DNA of 5,409 bases. Source: a bacterium. Its GTDB lineage: Bacteria > Planctomycetota > UBA11346. The translations under genes and the position numbers were made by a program. Shown here piece after piece: positions 1 to 5,409 of this stretch; positions within the stretch are counted from its first letter, which is position 1, and every line of letters begins with the position of its first letter. The stretch spans positions 1 to 5,409 of the forward strand of contig JAIFKN010000288.1 of NCBI GenBank assembly GCA_020049615.1, written 5' to 3'. A model generated the notes under the pieces. It made no database searches, was not told the DNA's origin, and worked only from the letters and a program-made list of their open reading frames with translations.

Positions 1-449
1 TCGAGATCGCCGACTTCGGTCTCGGCCGCTACGCCGAGTTCGGCCTCGCCATCCACGTCTACGTCAACACCAAGCGCTGCTGCGCCAAGGAGCTGATGAT
101 GCTGCCGGGCCAGAGTTGCCCCGAGCACCGCCATCCGCCCATCGACGGCGACCCCGGCAAGGAGGAGACCTTCCGTGTGCGCAGCGGCGAGGTCTGGCTG
201 CACCTCGCCGGCGACCACGACGAGGCGGCGAAGCAGGCGGCCCTCGCCCGCCTGCCGGCCGACAAGCGCGGCACGGTCACCGCGTTCCGTACCGTGCATC
301 TCAAGCCGGGCGACCAGGCCACCCTCGGCCCCAACGTGAAGCACTGGTTCACCGCCGGAGCGCAGGGCGCGGTGGTCAGCGAATTCTCGACCCGCTCGCG
401 TGACGAGGCCGACATCTTCACCGACTCCGCAATCGTGCGCGTGCCATGA
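1..449 (+). CDS. D-lyxose/D-mannose-type cupin sugar isomerase (3' part, left end cut by window)
   Basis: The reading frame is open from the left edge (first full codon at 3) to a TGA at 447-449, giving about 148 C-terminal residues. The family interconverts an aldose and its ketose (D-lyxose/D-xylulose, D-mannose/D-fructose) in the cytoplasm, using a divalent metal held in a cupin barrel. Seen directly: the segment DFGLGRYAEFGLAIHVYVNT, then a cupin metal site with His at 126-128 and 132-134 (HRH), followed by KEET at 159-170 carrying the expected Glu ligand. A later His at 342-344 lies in PNVKHWF, the expected fourth ligand. The ending VVSEFSTRSRDEADIFTD is typical of lyxose-isomerase-like proteins. 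The stop overlaps the next start (ATGA, 446-449), so this gene and the downstream kinase form an operon. The true start lies left of the window. The in-frame ATG at 96 is not the start, because conserved sequence precedes it. Family assignment is strong; the exact sugar is not determined. Confidence 0.88.
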   Translation, partial: EIADFGLGRYAEFGLAIHVYVNTKRCCAKELMMLPGQSCPEHRHPPIDGDPGKEETFRVRSGEVWLHLAGDHDEAAKQAALARLPADKRGTVTAFRTVHLKPGDQATLGPNVKHWFTAGAQGAVVSEFSTRSRDEADIFTDSAIVRVP

Positions 450-1582
450 GCTATCGCGACCTCGCCGCCACCCTTGCTGCACGGCGTGGCGAGATCGCCG
501 GCTTCCGCGCCGTCGCCGGCTTCGACGGCTTCGTCGACGAGATGATCCAGGTGGTCGGCGAGCGCCGCGGCCTCGGCGACTTCACCCCGATGCAGGGCAT
601 CGGCGAATTCGCCGCCTGGGCCGCCGCCGCCGCCGGGCGCAGCAGCCTGCGCGAGATCGTCATCCACCGCCAGGACGCCGGCGGCTGCGCGGTCAACCTC
701 GCCGACGGCCTCGCCACCCTCGGCGCCCGGGTCGAGCTCTTCGCCACCCTCGGCTCGCCGCCCGAGCACGCCTTCGCCCCGGCGCTGGCGCGTCTCGCCG
801 CGGTGCATCCGGTCGGCGACGTCTTCGGACGCACCCTCGCCCTCGAGTTCAGCGACGGCAAGCTGATGCTGCCGGCGGTCGCCCAGCTGGCGCAGCTTGA
901 CGGCGCACTGGCCGAGCGCGATCTGTGCCAGGGCGCCTTCCCCGCCGCCTGCGGCCGGGCGGGCCTCATTGCGATGACCAACTGGACGCTCTATCCGCAC
1001 ATGACCGCGGTGTGGAAGCTGCTGGCCGAGCGCGTGTTCAGCCGCCTGACGCATCGGCCGGCCTTCGTCATCGACCTGGTCGATCCCAGCGGCCGTTCGC
1101 GCGAGGACATCGCCGCCATGCTGGCGATGCTGCCGGGCCTGTCCGCCTGCGGCTTCGTCTCGCTCGCCCTGAACCTCAACGAGGCCAACGTGCTGGCGCG
1201 GCTGCTCGGTCTGCCCGGCGGCAGCGACGATCAGGACCTGGCGGCCCTGGCCGCTTGCCTGCGCCAGGCGATCGGCGTCGGCGAGGTGGCGATACATGCC
1301 GTGCGCTTCGCGGCCTGTTCCGGCTCCGCTGGCGAGGCCTGCGTGCGTGGACCGTATTGCGACAAGCCGGTCAAGCTCACCGGCGCCGGCGACCGCTTCA
1401 ACGCCGGCTACGGCCTCGGCCTGCTGCTTGCCCTGCCGGCGGAGCAGCGCCTGCGCCTTGGCGCGGCGACGAGCGGGTGTTTTGTGCGACGCGGAAGCAG
1501 CGCTGACCTGGACGCGCTGATCGCTGCCTGCCCGTCGTTCGATGGGCCCGGCGAGGGAGGCGAACGGATCATCGCTCGATGA
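446..1582 (+). CDS. PfkB/ribokinase-family carbohydrate kinase
   Basis: This 378-residue cytoplasmic protein is predicted to transfer phosphate from ATP to a sugar. Ribokinase-fold features are visible in order: a first strand with GFDGFVDE (residues 25-32), whose Asp is placed to bind substrate; DAGGCAVNLADGLATLGA (77-94), the family GG-x-A-x-N-x-A sugar-binding signature; an NxxE motif, NLNE (243-246), linked to Mg/phosphate binding; and TGAGDRFNAG (312-321), the C-terminal PfkB signature with anion hole and catalytic base Asp316. It is longer than the usual 300-330 residues, mainly through about 20 extra N-terminal residues and a longer segment (about 32-76) before the GG motif, where the lid normally lies. 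The ATG at 446 overlaps the stop of the isomerase gene, which fixes the start and implies translational coupling. The likely substrate is the ketose made by that isomerase (xylulose or fructose), but this is inference. The gene ends tail to tail with the GH65-like gene, overlapping it by 14 bases. Confidence 0.9.
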   Translation: MSYRDLAATLAARRGEIAGFRAVAGFDGFVDEMIQVVGERRGLGDFTPMQGIGEFAAWAAAAAGRSSLREIVIHRQDAGGCAVNLADGLATLGARVELFATLGSPPEHAFAPALARLAAVHPVGDVFGRTLALEFSDGKLMLPAVAQLAQLDGALAERDLCQGAFPAACGRAGLIAMTNWTLYPHMTAVWKLLAERVFSRLTHRPAFVIDLVDPSGRSREDIAAMLAMLPGLSACGFVSLALNLNEANVLARLLGLPGGSDDQDLAALAACLRQAIGVGEVAIHAVRFAACSGSAGEACVRGPYCDKPVKLTGAGDRFNAGYGLGLLLALPAEQRLRLGAATSGCFVRRGSSADLDALIAACPSFDGPGEGGERIIAR

Positions 1583-3776
1583 GGATGGGCGTTTCCGCCT
1601 GGCCGGCGACGGTCACGATGTCATTTCCGTCAACCGCGGCGCCGTCGATCCGGTAGGGGCCGGCCAGGCCCAGACGCAGCGCCACCGGTCCGTCGATCTT
1701 CGGAGTCACGGTGAATCGGCAGTGTCCGGCCTCGTACCAACCGTCAACCCGGGCCCCATCCAGACTGACGATGCCATGCGCCTCCACCCGTCGGCCCCGC
1801 CAATCCGGCAGCAGGGCAGCGCAGAGATCGATGTGGCCACGGCAGTCCTGCACCACGGCGTCAGTCAGGGCCTGCAGGTAGAGTCCGCTGGTGGTGAAAT
1901 AGTAGGGTTTCTTGTGCTGCCAGCCATTGCGGCAGGAGCTTTCGTAGAACTGGATCCAACGTCCGTCGGCGAATCGCGACGGCTGCACCAGGGCGAGATC
2001 GGCGGCCACCGCGTCGCCATCGCGCATGCGTGCGCTCGCCAGGGTGAAGAGCCCGAAGGTCCAGCCGGCGGAAAATGGGATGTGCGTATCATGGCAGAGG
2101 TCCAGGCGATGCTGCCACGACCATACCACATCGGCGTCCTGCATGAGGTCGGGCAGCGGCAGCAGCGCGATGGGGTTGAGTTGCAGCGGATGCTTCTGCC
2201 GTCCGGCCGGGCGTGGATCGTTGGCGCAGGTCTTGAAGCCGCCGCCCTGCCGACGCAGGACATCGAGATCGTATCCGCGTTCCAGGATGGCGGTGCACCT
2301 GGCGGCGAGAGCGGGATCGTCCGCGGTATCCAGGCGCTCTCGGGCCGCCAGCCAGGCGCGCAGGCTGTATATTGCCGACCAGACGCAGCACAGGGGATGC
2401 TCGGTCAGGTGGCCGGTGGGCATGGCCTCGTCCTGCGAGCGGATCCGTGGGTGGTGGATGCGTGCCGGTCCGCTGGTGGGGAGGACGGTGATGGCGACAT
2501 AGAAGCGCGCAATGTCGCGCAGCATCGGCAGATACAGCTCCAGGCCTGCGAGGTCGCCGGTATAGCGGAACAGGCTCCAGGCCATTGCGGCGACATAGGC
2601 GCTGTTATGGAACTCGAAGCTGTCGTGGTTGGCAGGGCCGTCGGCCTCGAAGGCGGCCCAGTCCTCGAAAGGGGGGATCCAGGGATAGCAGGCGCCGTCG
2701 ACACCGGCCAGGCGCCTGGTGTATGCCAGGACCTCGGGTAGGTGGACTCGCCAGACCGGCATCTGGGCCTGGGCGATATCGGCCAAGCCGAGACGGGGCA
2801 GCACCTCGGTGACGTAGAACTGGTCCTGGGCGAAGCCATGTCCCCAGATGTTGCCGCAGAGGCCGGTGGGATCCTGGATGTGGCAGGCCCAGGGTGGCAG
2901 CGAAGCGATGGCGTAATAGCGGCTGCGCAGCCAGACCTGCGCAGCCGGGCCAGACGGCAGGACGAGGACGCCGCTGCTCCAGCGGCACTGGACCGCGGCG
3001 AGGTGCGCGGGCCATGGATCCGCCTGGGACAGCCAGGCGGCCGGATCGGCCGCGATGGCTGGATCCAGATGTTCATCGAGTATCAGCAGGCGCAGCGTGG
3101 CGGTGCCGGTCGAGCTGACGATGCTGATGCCGTCGCCGGTGGCGGCGAGATGCAGGCCCCGCCCCTGCACCAGCAGGGTGGAGGTCCGGCAGTTGGTGGC
3201 GCTGGTGACCTGCAGCAGGTCTTCGCCCACGGTGGTGATGCCGATGCGCGGCGGTGCGGTGTGCAGACGATGATCCCGCTTGGCGTTGTTGTCGGCGGCG
3301 GCGGTGTCGAAATGCAGGTGCAGCGCAAGCAGGTCTGCTGGCGTGCCCACGCCCTGGTCAAGTCGCCATTCGCAGAACTGGGGCACCGCCCAGGAGGTGT
3401 AATGGCGCACTGCCCAGGTGGATCTGCCGCGCTCCCAGCGCGTCTCCAGGCAGGCGCTCGCCAGGTCCAGTTCCTGGTGGTAGCCCGTCAATCCGGCCAG
3501 CCCGAGGATGCGGCCGTCAGCGTGGCTGGCCCTGAGGTGGGCCAGTTGCGCGAGATCGTGTCCGCCCCAGTACCGGCGGACATAGTGCATCTGGTAGCCG
3601 AGCCCGGTGCGTCCGTGATCCATATCGAACTGCGGTCGGCTGTGAAAGCCGAACTCATCGCAGCAGCCGCCCAGCCAGCCATTGGCGACATAGGACGGAA
3701 TGAACGGCTGGCCGGTCTGGAAGAAATCCAGTCCGGTGCAGATGTTGCCGGGGCGGATAGCGTCGAGTGAAATCAT
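1569..3776 (-). CDS. GH65-like (alpha/alpha)6-barrel glycoside hydrolase or phosphorylase
   Basis: This 735-residue protein has no signal peptide, so it is probably cytoplasmic. GH65 enzymes cleave alpha-glucosides or related disaccharides by hydrolysis or phosphorolysis. The layout and length fit GH65: an N-terminal beta-sandwich (about 1-280) with ANGWLGG (31-37), resembling the family GNGxLG; then a helical barrel with WGHGFAQDQFYVTEVLP (311-327), resembling the family FWDTEIxxLP; YPWIPPFED (364-372), resembling YPWESADTGEE; a helix with YTGD (405-408); QDADVVW (546-552), resembling KQADVV; and a late TTSGLYLQAL (628-637). A C-terminal beta domain follows. By position Glu450 (SQDEA) may be the general acid, where phosphorylases have GPDEY. 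The match is divergent, so this may be an unassigned or distant subfamily; GH95-like folds are the alternative. An in-frame TAG lies four codons upstream (3786-3788), so the ATG at 3776 is the only ATG start, with AGGA seven bases before it (complement of 3784-3787). The divergent AraC gene is the likely regulator. Confidence 0.75.
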   Translation of the reverse strand: MISLDAIRPGNICTGLDFFQTGQPFIPSYVANGWLGGCCDEFGFHSRPQFDMDHGRTGLGYQMHYVRRYWGGHDLAQLAHLRASHADGRILGLAGLTGYHQELDLASACLETRWERGRSTWAVRHYTSWAVPQFCEWRLDQGVGTPADLLALHLHFDTAAADNNAKRDHRLHTAPPRIGITTVGEDLLQVTSATNCRTSTLLVQGRGLHLAATGDGISIVSSTGTATLRLLILDEHLDPAIAADPAAWLSQADPWPAHLAAVQCRWSSGVLVLPSGPAAQVWLRSRYYAIASLPPWACHIQDPTGLCGNIWGHGFAQDQFYVTEVLPRLGLADIAQAQMPVWRVHLPEVLAYTRRLAGVDGACYPWIPPFEDWAAFEADGPANHDSFEFHNSAYVAAMAWSLFRYTGDLAGLELYLPMLRDIARFYVAITVLPTSGPARIHHPRIRSQDEAMPTGHLTEHPLCCVWSAIYSLRAWLAARERLDTADDPALAARCTAILERGYDLDVLRRQGGGFKTCANDPRPAGRQKHPLQLNPIALLPLPDLMQDADVVWSWQHRLDLCHDTHIPFSAGWTFGLFTLASARMRDGDAVAADLALVQPSRFADGRWIQFYESSCRNGWQHKKPYYFTTSGLYLQALTDAVVQDCRGHIDLCAALLPDWRGRRVEAHGIVSLDGARVDGWYEAGHCRFTVTPKIDGPVALRLGLAGPYRIDGAAVDGNDIVTVAGQAETPILIER

Positions 3777-3841
3777 ATGACCATCCTATCCTTCGCGATC
3801 CTCGCTTCACAGATGGTATTTTGATGATCAGATGAGACGAA
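3777..3841. promoter_or_regulatory. Divergent intergenic control region between the GH65-like and AraC genes
   Basis: This 65-base spacer lies between two divergent starts and must hold the start signals of both genes unless transcription begins inside coding sequence. Its right half (about 3806-3841) is clearly richer in A and T than its surroundings. Seen directly: the Shine-Dalgarno AGGA for the GH65-like gene (complement of 3784-3787); a weak GAGA (3834-3837) before the AraC ATG at 3842; the hexamer CAGATG twice, at 3810-3815 and 3829-3834, in the same orientation and 19 bases apart; and a palindromic TGATCA at 3825-3830. TATTTT at 3817-3822 resembles a -10 box, but no good -35 partner is present. 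AraC proteins commonly bind direct repeats about two helical turns apart, so the CAGATG pair is a possible operator, as inference only. Confidence 0.45.
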
Positions 3842-3889
3842 ATGACCAACAGCGAACGGGTCTCCAGCGCCTTCCCGGAGACCGCGTCG

Positions 3890-3909
3890 GGGCCTGGTCG
3901 GGCCTGGTC
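3890..3909. repeat. Perfect 10-bp tandem duplication (2 copies of GGGCCTGGTC)
   Basis: The unit occupies 3890-3899 and 3900-3909 with no mismatch and no spacer. Ten bases is not a multiple of three, so the extra copy shifts the AraC reading frame. The copy number decides whether the gene can be translated: one or four copies put the ATG at 3842 in frame with the DNA-binding domain, two or three do not. It lies in the codons linking the short N-terminal tail to the cupin domain, where small length changes should be tolerated. Confidence 0.97.
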
Positions 3910-4067
3910 TGAGGGTCCATTACGCTGCCCGCTGGAGGAAGCCGCCGCAGCCGGGGGCGATCAATCCGCATTGGACAGCGCCGTGGTTCGCCCTGCTGCA
4001 ATGCGGGCGGGATGGCGGCGAGCTGGAGAACGACGCCGGTGCCCGCTGCCGGCTCGCGCCAGGCGAT

Positions 4068-4658
4068 GTGTGGATGCTGTTCCCTGGGGTCCGCCATCGG
4101 TACGGCCCCGTCCCCGGCGGCTGGTGGGTGGAGCGCATCCTCGCCTTCGATGGCTGGCTGCCGCGGCGCATGCTGGAGGAAGGGCGCCTGGACCCGCAGC
4201 GGCCCCTGATGACGCCGGCGGATCCGGATTCGGCCGAGGTCTGCTTCGACGCCGTGCTGGCCGCGACGCAGCGGCCGGCCGACGCGGTGCCGTGGGCCTA
4301 CGCACTGCTCCATCGCTGCACCGCTCCGACGGCACCTCTCGGCCATCCCCTGCAGGAGTTGGCCGAGCGTATGCGGGTGAAGCCCCAGCTCGATTGGGAT
4401 ATCCAGGCCGAGGCGGCCGCCATGGGCATGGCCTACCACCACCTGCGCCAGGAATTCCGCCGCCGGATAGGGCAGCCGCCGCAGCAGTGGCTGATAGCCA
4501 GACGGGTCGATCGATTTGCTGAGCGTCTTGCGGCCGGCGACACGCTGGCGATGGCGGCGCTCAGCAGCGGATTCAGCGACCCGGCCTATGGCGCTCGCCA
4601 GTTCCGCCGCCTGCGCGGCCAGACCGCGGGCGCCTTCGCCCGCGCAGTCTTGCCTTGA
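4068..4658 (+). CDS. Open part of the same AraC gene: N-terminally truncated regulator with intact DNA-binding domain
   Basis: This is the longest AraC-frame product that can be translated from a standard start without repairing the duplication upstream; it is not an additional gene. Starting at GTG 4068 (next in-frame start ATG 4074) it gives 196 residues. It keeps only the last part of the cupin domain (FPGVRHRYGPVPGGWWVER, residues 5-23) and the whole C-terminal double helix-turn-helix (about 111-196). AGG lies close upstream (4061-4063), only four bases from the GTG, a poor ribosome site. If made, it would probably bind DNA without normal effector sensing. The internal position in a conserved domain argues that GTG 4068 is not the original start; the ATG at 3842 is. 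Confidence 0.6.
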   Translation: MWMLFPGVRHRYGPVPGGWWVERILAFDGWLPRRMLEEGRLDPQRPLMTPADPDSAEVCFDAVLAATQRPADAVPWAYALLHRCTAPTAPLGHPLQELAERMRVKPQLDWDIQAEAAAMGMAYHHLRQEFRRRIGQPPQQWLIARRVDRFAERLAAGDTLAMAALSSGFSDPAYGARQFRRLRGQTAGAFARAVLP

Positions 4659-4671
4659 TTCCATTGGCGAT

Positions 4672-4688
4672 CAGCCGCGCCGCGGCTG
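4672..4688. terminator. GC-rich hairpin between two convergent AraC genes, possible bidirectional terminator
   Basis: CAGCCGC (4672-4678) pairs perfectly with GCGGCTG (4682-4688) around a 3-base loop. It sits in the 34-base gap between the stop of the first AraC gene (4658) and the stop of the second (4693), where a shared terminator would be expected. No run of T follows on either strand, so an ordinary intrinsic terminator is not proven. Chance palindromes are also common in such GC-rich DNA. Confidence 0.35.
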
Positions 4689-4692
4689 CGTG

Positions 4693-5388
4693 TCAGCGTC
4701 GATCATTTCGCATCGGCAGGGAAATGCGCAACCCGCGCACGTAGTCCCGCGGACTGACGCCGAAGGCGGCCTTGAAGCGGCGGGAGAAGTGGAACGGATC
4801 GCCCATGCCGACGGCGCGGCAGGCATCGCGCACGCGCCGTCCCTGGTTCAGGAGCTGGCAGGCGCGGTGCAGGCGCTCGCGTGCCAGGTAGGCGCCAGGT
4901 GCGATCTGGAACTGGCGCCGGAAGGCGCGGCGGAAGCCGTCATAGGTGAGGCCCAACTCGACTGCCAGCGCGGGGAAGCTCCAGGCGCGGCCGGGATCGG
5001 CGCACACGCGTTCGGCCACCGCCGCCAGCCGGGTCGGCGGCAGCGGCTCCTCGGATGGAGCGGCGGCCAGCACCCGCGCCAGGGCGGCGAAGGCCGCCTC
5101 GTGCGCCTCGGCAAAGCGGCTGGCGGCGGAGGCGGCGACCGCCCGGCCGAAAGCCTCGCGCAGGTTGGGAGCCAGGCCGGGCCGCAGCACCTGGCGGCGG
5201 CGCGAGATGCGTCCCTGCGCCTCGAGCGCCTCGACCAGCGGCCCGTCGAAGAAGAGGTAGTACTCCTCCCACCAGTGGCCCGGTTGCGGACCGTAGTTCA
5301 GCCACAGTCCAGGAAACGCCACTAGGAGCCCGTCGGAAATACGCCACATACCGCCCGGTGCCCTACCCTGGGCAATGGGCGTAGACAT
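4693..5388 (-). CDS. AraC-family transcription regulator, short N-terminal domain
   Basis: This 231-residue DNA-binding regulator has a C-terminal double helix-turn-helix. The first is near residues 137-158 (FPALAVELGLTYDGFRRAFRR) and the second near 186-208, with GMGDPFHFSRRFKAAFGVSP, the characteristic AraC signature. The N-terminal part keeps only the later strands of a cupin sensor (VAFPGLWLNYGPQPGHWWEEYYLFFDGPL, residues 23-51), which aligns by eye with the matching part of the neighbouring AraC gene. The two are therefore paralogous in architecture. Roughly 45 residues of sensor seen in the neighbour are missing here. The ATG at 5388 is supported by AGGA six bases upstream and an in-frame TGA at 5401-5403. 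This may be a naturally short protein, or the 3' part of a longer gene with its own frame break, which the right edge hides. It probably controls nearby sugar genes; the target is unknown. Confidence 0.85.
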   Translation of the reverse strand: MSTPIAQGRAPGGMWRISDGLLVAFPGLWLNYGPQPGHWWEEYYLFFDGPLVEALEAQGRISRRRQVLRPGLAPNLREAFGRAVAASAASRFAEAHEAAFAALARVLAAAPSEEPLPPTRLAAVAERVCADPGRAWSFPALAVELGLTYDGFRRAFRRQFQIAPGAYLARERLHRACQLLNQGRRVRDACRAVGMGDPFHFSRRFKAAFGVSPRDYVRGLRISLPMRNDRR

Positions 5389-5409
5389 CGCTGGTCCTGC
5401 TCAGCGCGC

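Larger units (their letters stand above)
3842..4658 (+). pseudogene. AraC-family regulator, frame broken by a 10-bp tandem duplication
   Basis: As sequenced, no single frame encodes the whole protein. The frame from the ATG at 3842 begins MTNSERVSSAFPETASGPG, but after 3909 it runs out of frame to a stop at 4522. The AraC frame is open from 3846 to the TGA at 4656-4658 and shows cupin-domain sequence from about 3909 (LRVHYAARWRKPP, then NPHWTAPWFALLQ), yet it has no ATG, GTG or TTG before 4068. The two parts meet at a perfect direct duplication of GGGCCTGGTC (3890-3899 and 3900-3909). Dropping one copy joins them into a 268-residue protein, a normal AraC length: N-terminal cupin sugar-sensing domain (about 20-105), linker, then two helix-turn-helix motifs (about 183-205 and 230-253) with the family sequence GFSDPAYGARQFRR. 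The restored protein would be a transcription activator or repressor, probably of the divergent GH65-like gene. Translation from a CTG at 3894 or 3909, or from the internal GTG at 4068, remains possible. Confidence 0.8.

Noticed and set aside
711..754. 14-base direct repeat TCGCCACCCTCGGC at 711-724 and 741-754 within the kinase gene
   Set aside because: The copies are 30 bases apart and in frame, and encode two similar conserved strands (LATLGA and FATLGS) expected in the PfkB fold, so codon bias explains the identity.
59..1297. Long minus-strand open frame (412 codons) antisense to the isomerase and kinase genes
   Set aside because: Its translation is low-complexity, rich in Ala, Gly and Arg, with no recognisable motif; it mirrors GC-rich codon use of two well-supported plus-strand genes.
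1542..3770. Two consecutive plus-strand open frames (1542-2741 and 2742-3770, same frame) opposite the GH65-like gene
   Set aside because: They mirror the minus-strand gene throughout and show no domain motifs, while the minus strand carries clear GH65-like landmarks. A nearly stop-free antisense frame is common in GC-rich genes.
3842..4522. A 226-codon frame from the ATG at 3842 as a stand-alone protein
   Set aside because: Only about the first 19 codons look real (the AraC N-terminus). After the duplication the translation is arginine/alanine-rich out-of-frame sequence over the AraC gene.
4516..5325. Plus-strand open frame of 269 codons across the AraC-AraC junction
   Set aside because: It runs out of frame through the end of the first AraC gene and antisense to the second; no motif or ribosome site supports it.
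1..5409. Search for tRNA, rRNA, CRISPR arrays, insertion sequences and long inverted repeats
   Set aside because: None seen by eye; coding sequence fills nearly the whole window, and the only notable repeat is the 10-bp duplication at 3890-3909.

Overview
The window is a GC-rich bacterial chromosome segment that appears to be a carbohydrate-use locus. Four loci hold recognisable protein families, plus one more regulator: a cupin sugar isomerase (cut by the left edge), a PfkB-type sugar kinase, a GH65-like (alpha/alpha)6-barrel carbohydrate-active enzyme, and two AraC-type regulators. The organism cannot be named from this sequence alone. The lyxose-isomerase-like gene paired with an unusual PfkB kinase, together with small sugar-responsive AraC regulators beside glycoside-hydrolase genes, would fit the Planctomycetes/Verrucomicrobia/Lentisphaerae group, but that is a guess from gene content.

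Layout. Positions 1-1582 (+) carry the isomerase and the kinase, overlapping by 4 bases (ATGA) and so almost certainly co-transcribed. The kinase meets the GH65-like gene (1569-3776, -) tail to tail, with a 14-base overlap of the coding ends. The GH65-like gene is divergent from an AraC gene (3842-4658, +) across a 65-base spacer that is visibly less GC-rich than its surroundings. That AraC gene is followed, tail to tail, by a second AraC gene (4693-5388, -), with a GC-rich hairpin in the 34-base gap. No stretch over 300 bases lacks a gene, and I saw no RNA genes, CRISPR arrays or mobile elements.

How the genes may work together. The GH65-like enzyme, apparently cytoplasmic, would hydrolyse or phosphorolyse an alpha-linked disaccharide or small glycoside. 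The isomerase would convert a released aldose (the family acts on D-lyxose and D-mannose) to a ketose, and the PfkB kinase would phosphorylate it. The divergently transcribed AraC regulator is the natural candidate for controlling the GH65-like gene. Substrates are not readable from the sequence.

The most notable observation is that the first AraC gene is out of frame. A perfect 10-bp tandem duplication (GGGCCTGGTC twice, 3890-3909) separates its start and N-terminus, in one frame, from the rest of the protein in another. Removing one copy restores a 268-residue AraC protein starting at the ATG at 3842. This is either a recent loss-of-function mutation, a reversible on/off switch by repeat slippage, or a sequence error.
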